Below are positions 34,906-43,233 of a DNA stretch of 64,000 nt, one piece after another. The stretch is taken from positions 15,262 to 79,261 of the forward strand of contig CAZAJF010000018.1 in assembly GCA_964485395.1 (NCBI GenBank), given 5' to 3'. Numbering within the stretch: position 1 is the stretch's first letter; every line of letters begins with the position of its first letter. The notes beneath the pieces were generated by a model. The model saw only the letters and a program-made list of their open reading frames with translations. It did not search any database and was not told where the DNA came from. The DNA is from JANNSO01 sp964485395. Lineage in GTDB: Bacteria > Spirochaetota > Spirochaetia > Treponematales > UBA12059. The translations under genes were made by a program, and so were the position numbers.

Positions 34906-36561
34906 TCAGGGGCGTTCAAGCAGCAGCGTTTCCGTAGGTCTGTCGCAGACGGCGGCGGGACCGTAATACTGGATGGCGCCCGGAAATCGATAGCAGGTAT
35001 CGGTCGCCCATTTCACCCTGGCGGCCGCAAAAGCCTTGAAAGGCGCCCCGTCCAGTTCCACGAGCGCCTTCTTGATAACCGCCTTGTCGCTGCCGTGACG
35101 GCGTTCCATGTTCATCATCATGGTCAGGGGAATGCCACCGGCGATCCATTGTTCGGCCGGTTTGCTCGTGTTGCGCACGGATGACAGGTAGCCCGAGCAG
35201 CCGCCGGCGATGAGCGCCCAGGCAGTGGTTCCCAGGGCGTAGCAGTAGTCCGAGTCGAAGTTGGACGGAAAAGCGCAACGACCTTCATAGCCGAAGAAAT
35301 GCGCCTGGGAGCTGAAGCTTCCTTTATAGCCGCCTTGCGCCTTCAGTTCGCCGAGGCGTTTTTCCACGATGGAGATTACGAGCTTTTCCGTCTCTATGCG
35401 TGAGACCTGCACGTTTCCGTGGGGGTCTCGATCCATGATCAGCTGAACCTGGATGTCCTGCGGCAGGCTTTTGTACAGTGCGGCCAAATCCGCGTCCAGG
35501 AGCTTCGTTACGAAGGCGGTGCGCGCGGCGTTGTCCGAGAGCGCTGCGTAGTCTGCGGCGCGGGCGGCGAGCAGGTCGTTGAGCTTCTGGATGAGCGACT
35601 TGAACTCGGGTATGAATTCGATGAGCCCTTCGGGTATCAGCGCCACGCCGAAGTTCAGGCCTTTGTCCGCGCGCGCCGCGATCGCGCGTACCACTTCGTC
35701 GCAGACGGAGGCCAGCGTCATTTTTTTCGCCTCCACCTCTTCCGAGATCAGCGCGACGTTGGGTTGGCACTGCAGCGCGCATTCGAGGGCGATATGGCTT
35801 GCTGAGCGTCCCATCAGCTTTATGAAATGCCAGTATTTTCCTGCGCTGGCGGCGTCGCGCTCGATGTTGCCGATCAGCTCGCTATAGGTTTTCGTGGCGG
35901 TGTCGAAGCCGAACGACGATTCGATATAGTCGTTTTTCAGGTCGCCGTCGATGGTCTTGGGAACGCCGATCACGGAACAGGGAACGGCATTGGCCGCGAA
36001 ATACTCGGCCAGCAGCGCCGCGTTGGTGTTGGAGTCGTCGCCGCCGATCACCACTACGGCATCGAGCTTGCGGGCCTTGGCCACCTGGGCGCTTTTTGCG
36101 AATTGTTCAGGCGTCTCAATTTTCGTGCGGCCGGATCCGATGATGTCGAAGCCGCCGGTATTGCGGAACCGGTCGATGATGGCGGCGTCCAGGTCCATGC
36201 TTTTGTCGTCGGTAAGGCCGCTCGGGCCGCCCTTGAAGCCGATCAGCGTGGACTGGGAATTGCCTTTTTTAAGGCCGTCGAACAGCCCCGCGATGACGTT
36301 ATGCCCTCCGGGTGCCTGACCGCCCGAGAGTATGACGCCTACGGTAAGCTTCCTGGTCATGGTCGCGGATTTTCCGGACTTCAGGCTCACGAGCGGTTTG
36401 CCGTATTGATGGGGGAACATGGCCTTGACCGCTTCCCGGTCGGCGACGGCTTCCGTAGGCGTGCCCGCTTCGATCAGGATGCTTTCGGCAGGGCCGCGAA
36501 GGACTGCGGGCAGTTTGGGCTGGTAGGTATATCGCGCTTCTTGAAGTGGTGAAAGGCTCAT
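34906..36561 (-). CDS. pfp: PPi-dependent 6-phosphofructokinase (long form)
   Basis: 551 residues from the ATG at 36561, preceded by AAGGAG. It phosphorylates fructose 6-phosphate with pyrophosphate, reversibly. GVILSGGQAPGGHNVIAGL near 80, VVIGGDDSNTNA (the GGDD form, Asp in place of the ATP-type Gly, marks PPi use), and GVPKTIDGDLKNDYIESSFGFDTA (catalytic TxDxD) are present, then MGRSASHIALECALQ. The 550-residue length is that of the spirochaete/plant-beta type. It is 66 bp downstream of an HD-GYP gene on the same strand and ends in a terminator. Confidence 0.95.
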   Translation of the reverse strand: MSLSPLQEARYTYQPKLPAVLRGPAESILIEAGTPTEAVADREAVKAMFPHQYGKPLVSLKSGKSATMTRKLTVGVILSGGQAPGGHNVIAGLFDGLKKGNSQSTLIGFKGGPSGLTDDKSMDLDAAIIDRFRNTGGFDIIGSGRTKIETPEQFAKSAQVAKARKLDAVVVIGGDDSNTNAALLAEYFAANAVPCSVIGVPKTIDGDLKNDYIESSFGFDTATKTYSELIGNIERDAASAGKYWHFIKLMGRSASHIALECALQCQPNVALISEEVEAKKMTLASVCDEVVRAIAARADKGLNFGVALIPEGLIEFIPEFKSLIQKLNDLLAARAADYAALSDNAARTAFVTKLLDADLAALYKSLPQDIQVQLIMDRDPHGNVQVSRIETEKLVISIVEKRLGELKAQGGYKGSFSSQAHFFGYEGRCAFPSNFDSDYCYALGTTAWALIAGGCSGYLSSVRNTSKPAEQWIAGGIPLTMMMNMERRHGSDKAVIKKALVELDGAPFKAFAAARVKWATDTCYRFPGAIQYYGPAAVCDRPTETLLLERP

Positions 36562-36627
36562 GGTTGGCTCCTTGGATACTTGCATATCCAAGAGCATAAT
36601 ATATCGGGCCTTGGCGGGCAACTACCC

Positions 36628-37800
36628 CTATGCTTTTCGCATGGGTTTGGCCGCCTCCTCGTGGGTGGCGGGGCGCAGGATGCGTACGCCGGTTTCCGAG
36701 GTTTGAATCATCATTTCCTTGCCGTCCGGCGTTCGGGAACCCAAAATCAAAACGATGGGAAATCGAGGATTGTCCGGATTCACGTCCACGACCTGGCCGA
36801 ATTTGGCGCTGGTGAGCAGCACGAAGGACCCGATTGGATATATGGAAAGCGAATAGACCAAAGCCTTGATTACGAGCTCGTCGTACTGCTTGCCCTCGTT
36901 CTTGAGAATGTCCACCATGCCCGCGTAGCCTTCGCGCGCTTCGCGATACGGGCGCGAACCGGTGACGGCGTCGTAGGAGCACGCCACGGCGATTATGCGC
37001 GCGTTCAGCGAGATTTTATCGGCCCCGATTCCGCGCGGGTAGCCGCCGCCGTTCATGCGTTCGTGATGCTCGAGCGCGGCCAGCGAAATGGCGAGGGGAA
37101 ACTGCTTCTCTTTCAGGATATTGTAACCCAGTATGGGATGCGCGGTTATGGACTTGCGTTCCAACGGGGTCAGCTGCCTGCCTGCCATGTAGAGCTGGGG
37201 AGGCAGGCGTACCATGCCGATCTCGTGCAGCACCGAGGCTACGCCAAGCTCGATGAGCCTGTGGGGCGGCAGCTTGAGATGCCCGCCCAGCACGATGGCC
37301 AGAACGGTGGATCGCGCCGAATGGTTGACCAGATAATTTGCGGCCGGCTTTACGTTGCCGATGACGCGGAGAACATAGCGGCGGTTTTCGAGGATGACGT
37401 CGCACAGCGCCTTTACCCTGTCCGAAAGGTCTTTTTGGCTGATGTCGTTCTTGGTAACGTAGCGGGTATAGACTTTATCCACGTAGTCGAGGAATTGTTC
37501 GTAAAAGACGGTGACTTTATCCAGATTTTCGCGGTCGCCGGCGCCTTGCGAAGTCAGCGGCTTCTTTTCTTCGGTATCTTCTTTTTCCTGGTCCGTCGAT
37601 TCGTCATGGTCTTCTTGCTTCGCCAATTCAAGAATATTGCCGTCGGTAAATACTTCGCGGCGCTCCCACTCGGTCAGCCTGCTGATTAGCGACTGGGTAA
37701 CCGGCGTCTCCGACGTGAGGATGATATATGATTCGTCCAGATACACCGGTGCGTCAAAGAACGTATCCGGCTTCAGGTCCCGCAGCGGTATGCTTTTCAT
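36628..37800 (-). CDS. HD-GYP-like protein with altered HD motif
   Basis: 390 residues from the ATG at 37800 (GGGGGGC upstream). The N-terminal 120 residues resemble the DUF3391-type partner of HD-GYP proteins, with a Glu/Asp-rich linker (DESTDQEKEDTEEKK). The HD-GYP domain follows: NHSARSTVLAIVLG, VASVLHEIGMVRLP near 190, SITAHPILGYNIL, LEHHERMNGGGYPRGI. The central HD dyad reads HE, and the usual Lys after it is Met. Canonical HD-GYP enzymes hydrolyse cyclic di-GMP; the substitution at a metal ligand leaves activity in doubt. It may instead act as a sensor or bind a different metal. Confidence 0.8.
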   Translation of the reverse strand: MKSIPLRDLKPDTFFDAPVYLDESYIILTSETPVTQSLISRLTEWERREVFTDGNILELAKQEDHDESTDQEKEDTEEKKPLTSQGAGDRENLDKVTVFYEQFLDYVDKVYTRYVTKNDISQKDLSDRVKALCDVILENRRYVLRVIGNVKPAANYLVNHSARSTVLAIVLGGHLKLPPHRLIELGVASVLHEIGMVRLPPQLYMAGRQLTPLERKSITAHPILGYNILKEKQFPLAISLAALEHHERMNGGGYPRGIGADKISLNARIIAVACSYDAVTGSRPYREAREGYAGMVDILKNEGKQYDELVIKALVYSLSIYPIGSFVLLTSAKFGQVVDVNPDNPRFPIVLILGSRTPDGKEMMIQTSETGVRILRPATHEEAAKPMRKA

Positions 37801-37919
37801 ACTGCCCCCCATTGACCCCTCGCTTTTGATGGTCTACAATTTTAAAGATTACGCAACAAATGTGCGTATTGCCCAGAATGCAGTATACCGCATCATCTAT
37901 ATTATTGGAGTAACCATCG

Positions 37920-38753
37920 ATGAAGTTTAAGACTATTTTTATTCTTTTCAATATAATAATACTATTCTCATTCCTTTTTATCTTTTTACTCCCCCTTATC
38001 CTGCTCGATGCCAGCTACTCTTTTCTTTTCTGGGGCAAAAACTGGCCCTTGGCCCTGTTTTTCGTCGCCATTCTTTTAGTGTTCAATATGTTTTTCGCCT
38101 CCAATTGGAAGCTCTTTCTCCTTGTGGAGAAAGAGGATTGGCCCAAGCTGGCGGACCTCCTCAAGGTTCAATTGTTCGATAAGCGCAGGTTTTCGCGGCG
38201 CAACATCAGGCTGTTCATCAATGCCTCGCTCCTGCGGTCGGATATGGCGGCCGTGGATTCCCTGGAAACGCTGCTCCGCGAGAAGAATCCGGCGGCCCTG
38301 CGGCGCGAAGCCACGCTTTTCGGCACATCCTGGCTTTTGCGCAACGATAATGCGGGCGCGGAAAAATTCCTGTACCCCTGGCTTTCCGCCAAAGGCGTCG
38401 AGAATCAAAACTGGATCCGCTTCTATTATGCCTTCGTCCTTATCCTGCAGAAAAAGAGCATCGATTCGGTTCCGCTGCTCGAGGAGCTCATGAAATCAAC
38501 GGATATGGTTCTGGCTTTGCTGAGCGCATACCTGTACGGCTCGATGGGCGCAGCGGCGGAAAAAAACATCGCCCAGCGGGAACGCATGGTAGCGGCGGCG
38601 GAAGACAAGAGGCTTGCCTTCGCGAAGAAGTTTTCGGCGGAGCGGTGGAGCAAGGAAACCGAGCGGTCCAAAGGCGAGGTTCATATCGTAATCCTTTCCA
38701 AGCTGATCGACGAAGCGGGAGCCTGGATGTTCGGCGGCGTTAAGACAGCCTGA
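37920..38753 (+). CDS. Two-helix membrane protein with cytoplasmic helical domain, unknown
   Basis: 277 residues. GGAG precedes the ATG. Two strong membrane helices (about 5-30 and 42-62) precede a soluble helical region resembling TPR-like repeats (LFINASLLRSDMAAVDSLETLLREKN, WLLRNDNAGAEKFLYPWLSAKG, FVLILQKKSIDSVPLLEELM). No enzymatic motif is recognised. The next gene, encoding a secreted protein, starts 19 bp downstream with GGAG, so the two are probably cotranscribed. Possibly an envelope-assembly or quality-control accessory, but this is only inference. Confidence 0.6.
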   Translation: MKFKTIFILFNIIILFSFLFIFLLPLILLDASYSFLFWGKNWPLALFFVAILLVFNMFFASNWKLFLLVEKEDWPKLADLLKVQLFDKRRFSRRNIRLFINASLLRSDMAAVDSLETLLREKNPAALRREATLFGTSWLLRNDNAGAEKFLYPWLSAKGVENQNWIRFYYAFVLILQKKSIDSVPLLEELMKSTDMVLALLSAYLYGSMGAAAEKNIAQRERMVAAAEDKRLAFAKKFSAERWSKETERSKGEVHIVILSKLIDEAGAWMFGGVKTA

Positions 38754-38772
38754 TTTTTGGAGGACATATTCA

Positions 38773-40506
38773 ATGCGTAAAACGGCAAGCATCTTAGTCT
38801 TGATTTTTCTGGTTCCCCTTCTTTTTGCGCAACCCGGTGCCGCTTCCTTCAAGGTAGACGGCCTTGAATACGAAGCCGTCGCGGAAGGGCAGGGCGTCAC
38901 CGAGGCGGATGCGGTAAACAACGCGCGACTTTCGGCACTTGCCGTAATCATGAAATCCCTCGATAAAGACAAATTGTTTTCCGAGCTTGTGATGAAGAAT
39001 CCTCCGCTTACCATGAGCTTTGCCACGAAAGAAGCCGTCAAATCGGGAGCAGGCTGGAAGGCTACCGTCACCGTCAGGGTAGACGACGAATCCTTGCGGA
39101 TTATTTTCAACAGCGTGTACGTTTCAACCGTAGTCAATCTGTTGGACCAGGCCGAAGCAAACCTTGGCAAGGCGGAGAGCCTCGCGGAGATGGCTAAGCA
39201 AGCCGAGATCAAGACCGATTTGGGTAAAGCCCTCAGCTATTTTTGGCAAAGCCGCGATTTATGCGATGCGGGACTCTATTTGCTGGAACCCATCTCGGAC
39301 GCCACCGTTTTTTCAACGACCGGAAAGAAGAAAACGCAAGATTTGCGCGAAATTCTAAAAACCGTGAGAACTTCCATGCTTGCCGGATACGAACGCATAA
39401 AATCGGCCGAAAAAAGCCTTGCCCAGGATGAATCCATGGTCTCGGCCGTTTCCGAGCTGGAAAAAGCCGAAAAGGCCGTCATAGAAATAGAAGCCTGGCT
39501 CGACAGCATCAATCCTCAACTTGAAAAACTCGAAGGAACTCCCAAGGAAACCCTGGTTACGCTCAAGAACAAGATGGACTTGAATCTTCGCACGCTCAAC
39601 GATCAACGCCTCGCGCTTGGACGAATAGAAGACGCCGTACCCAAAGATCGCGATCTATTCCTGTCCCGAATCGACGTGGCCCGTCGCGGGATAGATCGCT
39701 CCCGGAAATTCCTGGCCGATTCCCGGTCTCTCGTGGACCGCGAGATCAGATCCCCGGCCATCGTACGCGCCAAGCGCGCGCAAACCGCCAAATGGGTTTT
39801 TATGCATAAGCCGACGCGCGCCTTGTCCTTGCGTCTCTACTCACCGTTCGGCATCGACCCGGGCAGCAATGAGTTTGCGTTCCTGGATACCGGGCGCTTT
39901 GAATTCAATGTGTCTTCGGAAGGCGCTTTCGGGAAATCCGATGGCATCTGGATACAGACGAGCCTTAAAAAAGACGATGCCATCCTGTTTCAGGAGACTG
40001 AGGAGTTCGTAAAGAATACCGGATACAACCAGGTTATCAATCTCGGATTTTACGGCGAAAAGCTGTTTGGCGTAGGATTCAACTGGGACTGGTATCGACA
40101 GGCAGCAGGACAGGCCGTTAATAAGCGCTTGAGCCCGCGCGTGTTTTTAGGTGGGTTCCAGGAAGACTCGAAGGATGTTTTCTGGCTGCTCAGCGCATCC
40201 TGGGAAGTCCCGTATCAGCGAGACGTCTTTTTAGCCTCCAATACGCTTAATTTCGGGCTGGACGGGAATTTGCGGCTCGGAAAAATCGTCGATCTGGATG
40301 CCGGTTTGTCTTTGCGCGCCCGGGAGCTTGAGGAAGCAACCTTGTATACTTGTTTCCGGTATTCCCTAGGTGCGGGCTTTCGCTTACCTGCTCCGTTCCT
40401 GTGGGGGCTTGAGTTCGCGGGTCAAGTTGCCACCTTGGCGGAAGTGGAAGACCAGGAACCGTTTACTTCGATCTATTTCCGGTTTTTTATCGAGTACTCG
40501 CTCTAG
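38773..40506 (+). CDS. Secreted outer-membrane-type protein with coiled coil and C-terminal barrel
   Basis: 577 residues. Signal peptide (LVLIFLVPLLFAQPGAAS). Residues 25-115 (YEAVAEGQGVTEADAVNNARLSALAVIMK) are an LPP20/FlgT-like N-terminal domain that recurs in spirochaete envelope proteins. About 120-330 is a long helical coiled-coil region. From about 345 to the end short alternating strands (LGFYGEKLFGVGFNWDW, VFWLLSASWEVPY, TLNFGLDGNLRLG, FTSIYFRFFIEYSL) suggest a small beta-barrel ending in an aromatic strand. Exact role unknown. Confidence 0.6.
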   Translation: MRKTASILVLIFLVPLLFAQPGAASFKVDGLEYEAVAEGQGVTEADAVNNARLSALAVIMKSLDKDKLFSELVMKNPPLTMSFATKEAVKSGAGWKATVTVRVDDESLRIIFNSVYVSTVVNLLDQAEANLGKAESLAEMAKQAEIKTDLGKALSYFWQSRDLCDAGLYLLEPISDATVFSTTGKKKTQDLREILKTVRTSMLAGYERIKSAEKSLAQDESMVSAVSELEKAEKAVIEIEAWLDSINPQLEKLEGTPKETLVTLKNKMDLNLRTLNDQRLALGRIEDAVPKDRDLFLSRIDVARRGIDRSRKFLADSRSLVDREIRSPAIVRAKRAQTAKWVFMHKPTRALSLRLYSPFGIDPGSNEFAFLDTGRFEFNVSSEGAFGKSDGIWIQTSLKKDDAILFQETEEFVKNTGYNQVINLGFYGEKLFGVGFNWDWYRQAAGQAVNKRLSPRVFLGGFQEDSKDVFWLLSASWEVPYQRDVFLASNTLNFGLDGNLRLGKIVDLDAGLSLRARELEEATLYTCFRYSLGAGFRLPAPFLWGLEFAGQVATLAEVEDQEPFTSIYFRFFIEYSL

Positions 40507-40622
40507 CGCGGCTTGAATGCTCGTCGGGTTTTCAAGCTAGCGCCGTATTCTCCCTATGTGTCCAATATTATGGCTTTGGACATCTTATGTACTGAAGTTT
40601 TTGTGCCGATACACATGCTGAA

Positions 40623-41483
40623 ATGACGCAACAAAAACGAATACTATCGATATTTTTTTTATTTGGGCTTCTCCTTTTTTTGACTGCGGCGGAATCGGTA
40701 TTCCATGTCGTTAAAAAAGGCGAGACCCTGTACGGCATAGCGCTCTCCTATAAGGTCAGCGTTGCGGAGCTTATGTCCGCGAACAAGATTTTGGATGCCA
40801 AAACGGTTCAGCCCGGTACCAAGCTCCTTATTCCTCAACCGGCTACCGCTGCGATACCCAATTCACCCGTCACGACGACAGCCCCGGAAAAAACCGTATA
40901 TATCGTAAAAAAAGGCGATACCTTATACGGCATCGCGCGTCAATTCAATACGAGCGTTGAAGTTATCAACACAATGAACGCACTGGGCTCCTCGGCGATA
41001 TTTCAAGGGCAGAAATTACAGGTACCAGCTCCGGCCGCGAGCGTGCAAAAGCCGATCGTAAAAACAACGCCTGCCACAGTGCCCGTCGTCACTGTCGTTA
41101 CCGCGTCTAAGCCGGTATCCGGCACACCTGCTGTAAAGGCATCGATTGGTCTGTGGCCTTGCGCAGGGGAGCTCTCCTATATCCAAGGTAAATTAAGCGG
41201 CGTATCGATAAAAGCCAAAAGCGCGGCATCCATGAGCGCGGTTCGCTCCGGCATCGTAATATCCGCAGGTCCTTTTTTAACATTCGAGAACGTTGTATTC
41301 GTTCAGGCGGCTGACGGCCTTATCTATGTCTATGGAGGCTTTTTCTCCATGCGCGTCAAGGCTGGAGATTCCGTCCGCAAGGGAACCGAGCTCGGAACTC
41401 TGGCGGTTGATACCAGTACCGGCTATTTTTTCGTATTTAAAGGGTCTGAAACTATTGATCCAAGCAAGGCCCCGCGCGATTAA
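40623..41483 (+). CDS. LysM protein with degenerate M23-like C-terminus
   Basis: 286 residues. Signal peptide ending near TAAES. Two LysM modules (FHVVKKGETLYGIALSYKVSVAELM..., YIVKKGDTLYGIARQFNTSVEVINTMN...) bind peptidoglycan. The C-terminal 110 residues follow the fold of M23/LytM domains (SAVRSGIVISAGPFLTFENVVFVQAADGLIYVYGGFFSMRVKAGDSVRKGTELGTL) but lack the HxxxD and HxH metal ligands, so it is probably a non-catalytic envelope protein like NlpD/EnvC activators. Compare the intact M23 gene at 54265-55332. Confidence 0.8.
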   Translation: MTQQKRILSIFFLFGLLLFLTAAESVFHVVKKGETLYGIALSYKVSVAELMSANKILDAKTVQPGTKLLIPQPATAAIPNSPVTTTAPEKTVYIVKKGDTLYGIARQFNTSVEVINTMNALGSSAIFQGQKLQVPAPAASVQKPIVKTTPATVPVVTVVTASKPVSGTPAVKASIGLWPCAGELSYIQGKLSGVSIKAKSAASMSAVRSGIVISAGPFLTFENVVFVQAADGLIYVYGGFFSMRVKAGDSVRKGTELGTLAVDTSTGYFFVFKGSETIDPSKAPRD

Positions 41484-41565
41484 ACCTGGAAAAAAAATGA
41501 AAAAACCACTCTTTACTGATATATTAGAGAAAATGATGAAATTCGATAAAATTTAGGCAAAATGA

Positions 41566-41594
41566 TTTGCTTTTTTTTTTAATATGAGTAGAAT
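41566..41594 (+). promoter_or_regulatory. Possible promoter of the sigma-factor gene
   Basis: TTTGCT (41566-41571) and TAGAAT (41589-41594) are 17 bases apart; the spacer contains a run of T bases, which may affect promoter strength. A 110-base leader separates it from the ATG at 41704. Confidence 0.35.
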
Positions 41595-41703
41595 ATCAAT
41601 GTACGGAATGACTGAATGCACCGCAAACATACTGCAGTGTTTTGGGGTGCTCGTGTGGCTTGGGCTTAAGTGGTCTTATCCGCAAGGATAGCAGGGAGAT
41701 TCA

Positions 41704-42717
41704 ATGAATGATCCAACGAGCATGAATGTAGCCGAGAAAAAACCAAAGAAGGTAAAACAAGTGCTTCTGCAAAAAAAAATCCATAAACTTAAGCCACAGC
41801 GAGAAAGCGATCCCTTGGCGCTGTATCTCAAGCAGATATCCAAGTATGCCTTATTGACGGCGGAAGATGAATTGTCGCTCGGCGAGCGCATTCAAAAATC
41901 CCGTCATGCCATGGGTGCCGTCGCGGCCCTCCGCGAAAGCGGCACGCTGACGGTAACCGAGTACGAAGACCAGTACCCGAAACACGAAGCGGACCTTTTA
42001 GCATGCAAGAATCGGATGATTTCCAGCAACTTGCGCTTGGTCGTTTCCATCGCCAAGAATTACCAGCATCGAGGTTTGTCCCTCCTGGATATAATCGACG
42101 AAGGAAACATCGGGCTTATCGAGGCTGTGGAGCGTTTCGATTACACCAGGGGTTGCCGCTTTTCCACCTATGGTACATGGTGGATTCGCCAGGCCATCAT
42201 TAAAAGCCTGGCCGATAAAGGTCGCGTCATACGAATTCCCATCCATATGCTCAATACGATAAAGAAATGCTATTTCGTCGCGAAGCAGCTTACTCAGGAG
42301 CTCGGACGCGACCCGAATGCCGACGAGTTGGCGGACAAGCTCGGGATGGATCCTAAAAAGGTCAAGGAAATCATGAAGCTGTCTCAGGAGACGGCGTCGC
42401 TTGACACTACGGTCGATGAAGATAACGTGACGCATCTTTCCGACCTCATCAAAGACGAGGGCACGGTTGAGCCGTTCGAGGAAGTCTTTACACTGACGCT
42501 GCAGGAAACTTTGGGTAATGTGCTCAAGAACCTGAATCAGCGCGAGATTACGATAATTACGCTCAGGTACGGGCTTAACGGCGAAGGCCCGCTCACCCTC
42601 GAGGAAACAGGAAAGCTTCTGGGCATTACACGCGAGCGCGTGCGCCAGATTCAGGAAAAGGCCCTGCAGAAACTCAAAGACTTGCAGCAACTCTCCGAGT
42701 ACCAGGAAATCATGTAA
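41704..42717 (+). CDS. RNA polymerase sigma-70 factor, group 2 (RpoS-like size)
   Basis: 337 residues, shorter than a primary sigma and lacking region 1.1. Region 1.2: DPLALYLKQISKYALLTAEDE; region 2: RMISSNLRLVVSIAKNYQHRG, LLDIIDEGNIGLIEAVERFD and RFSTYGTWWIRQAI (core binding and -10 recognition); region 3: QELGRDPNADELADKLGM; region 4: LEETGKLLGITRERVRQIQEKAL (-35 HTH). A short Lys-rich N-terminus precedes these. It probably directs stress or growth-phase genes. GGGAG precedes the ATG and a strong terminator follows. Confidence 0.92.
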   Translation: MNDPTSMNVAEKKPKKVKQVLLQKKIHKLKPQRESDPLALYLKQISKYALLTAEDELSLGERIQKSRHAMGAVAALRESGTLTVTEYEDQYPKHEADLLACKNRMISSNLRLVVSIAKNYQHRGLSLLDIIDEGNIGLIEAVERFDYTRGCRFSTYGTWWIRQAIIKSLADKGRVIRIPIHMLNTIKKCYFVAKQLTQELGRDPNADELADKLGMDPKKVKEIMKLSQETASLDTTVDEDNVTHLSDLIKDEGTVEPFEEVFTLTLQETLGNVLKNLNQREITIITLRYGLNGEGPLTLEETGKLLGITRERVRQIQEKALQKLKDLQQLSEYQEIM

Positions 42718-42742
42718 ACGCAGGCGCTACTCGCCTTGAAAC

Positions 42743-42774
42743 GAAAACCGTCCCGGAAGGGACGGTTTTTTTTA
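42743..42774 (+). terminator. Strong intrinsic terminator after the sigma-factor gene
   Basis: AACCGTCCC and GGGACGGTT pair around a GGAA tetraloop, followed by eight T residues in all. Confidence 0.85.
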
Positions 42775-43230
42775 TCATCAGGCTAAAAGCATCATCTAGT
42801 CTGTAAAAAATGAATTCAGCGTGGGAACAGGTAATAAAGAGAATTTTAGTTGGATTAAAACGATGTAAAAAGTTTTTATTATTAAAAATTAAATCCCACA
42901 CTGCGACATTTTTTTGAGAAATATTTAAGTACTAGCAATTTCAAAATTAAGTAAACCCTATAAATCTAAATTGATTTAATTTTATCATATATTTGCTGAA
43001 TCAATTCAATACATTTGCAGGTGCCTTAATTTGCTTGACATAGCCTAATAATGAGGCCAAAATCGATATGGTCAGGTTGGTAAAATTTTTACACAATAAC
43101 TTACTGAGTGAGAGGCAGTCTGTTTTTAGGCTGTTTTACACTATCTCGTTAAATGTGTTCTTATTTTAAACGCTGGTATTATTTATGCATCCATTCACAG
43201 GAAGCAAATCTCAAATTGGTTTAGGAGTTC
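42775..43230. other. AT-rich noncoding stretch before the KAP gene
   Basis: About 450 bases, visibly AT-rich relative to the sigma-factor gene, with no convincing gene on either strand. It contains TTGACA at 43034-43039 but no -10 box at a good distance, so no promoter is called. The leader of the KAP gene must start in this stretch. It marks the left border of the AT-rich insert. Confidence 0.5.
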
Positions 43231-43233
43231 ATG

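Noticed and set aside
40507..40622. Hairpin GCTTGAA/TTCAAGC behind the barrel gene
   Set aside because: Short stem, large loop and no T-run; not called a terminator.
43020..43060. TTGACA at 43034-43039 as the KAP promoter
   Set aside because: No -10 box lies at 16-18 bases; the match is probably chance in AT-rich DNA.
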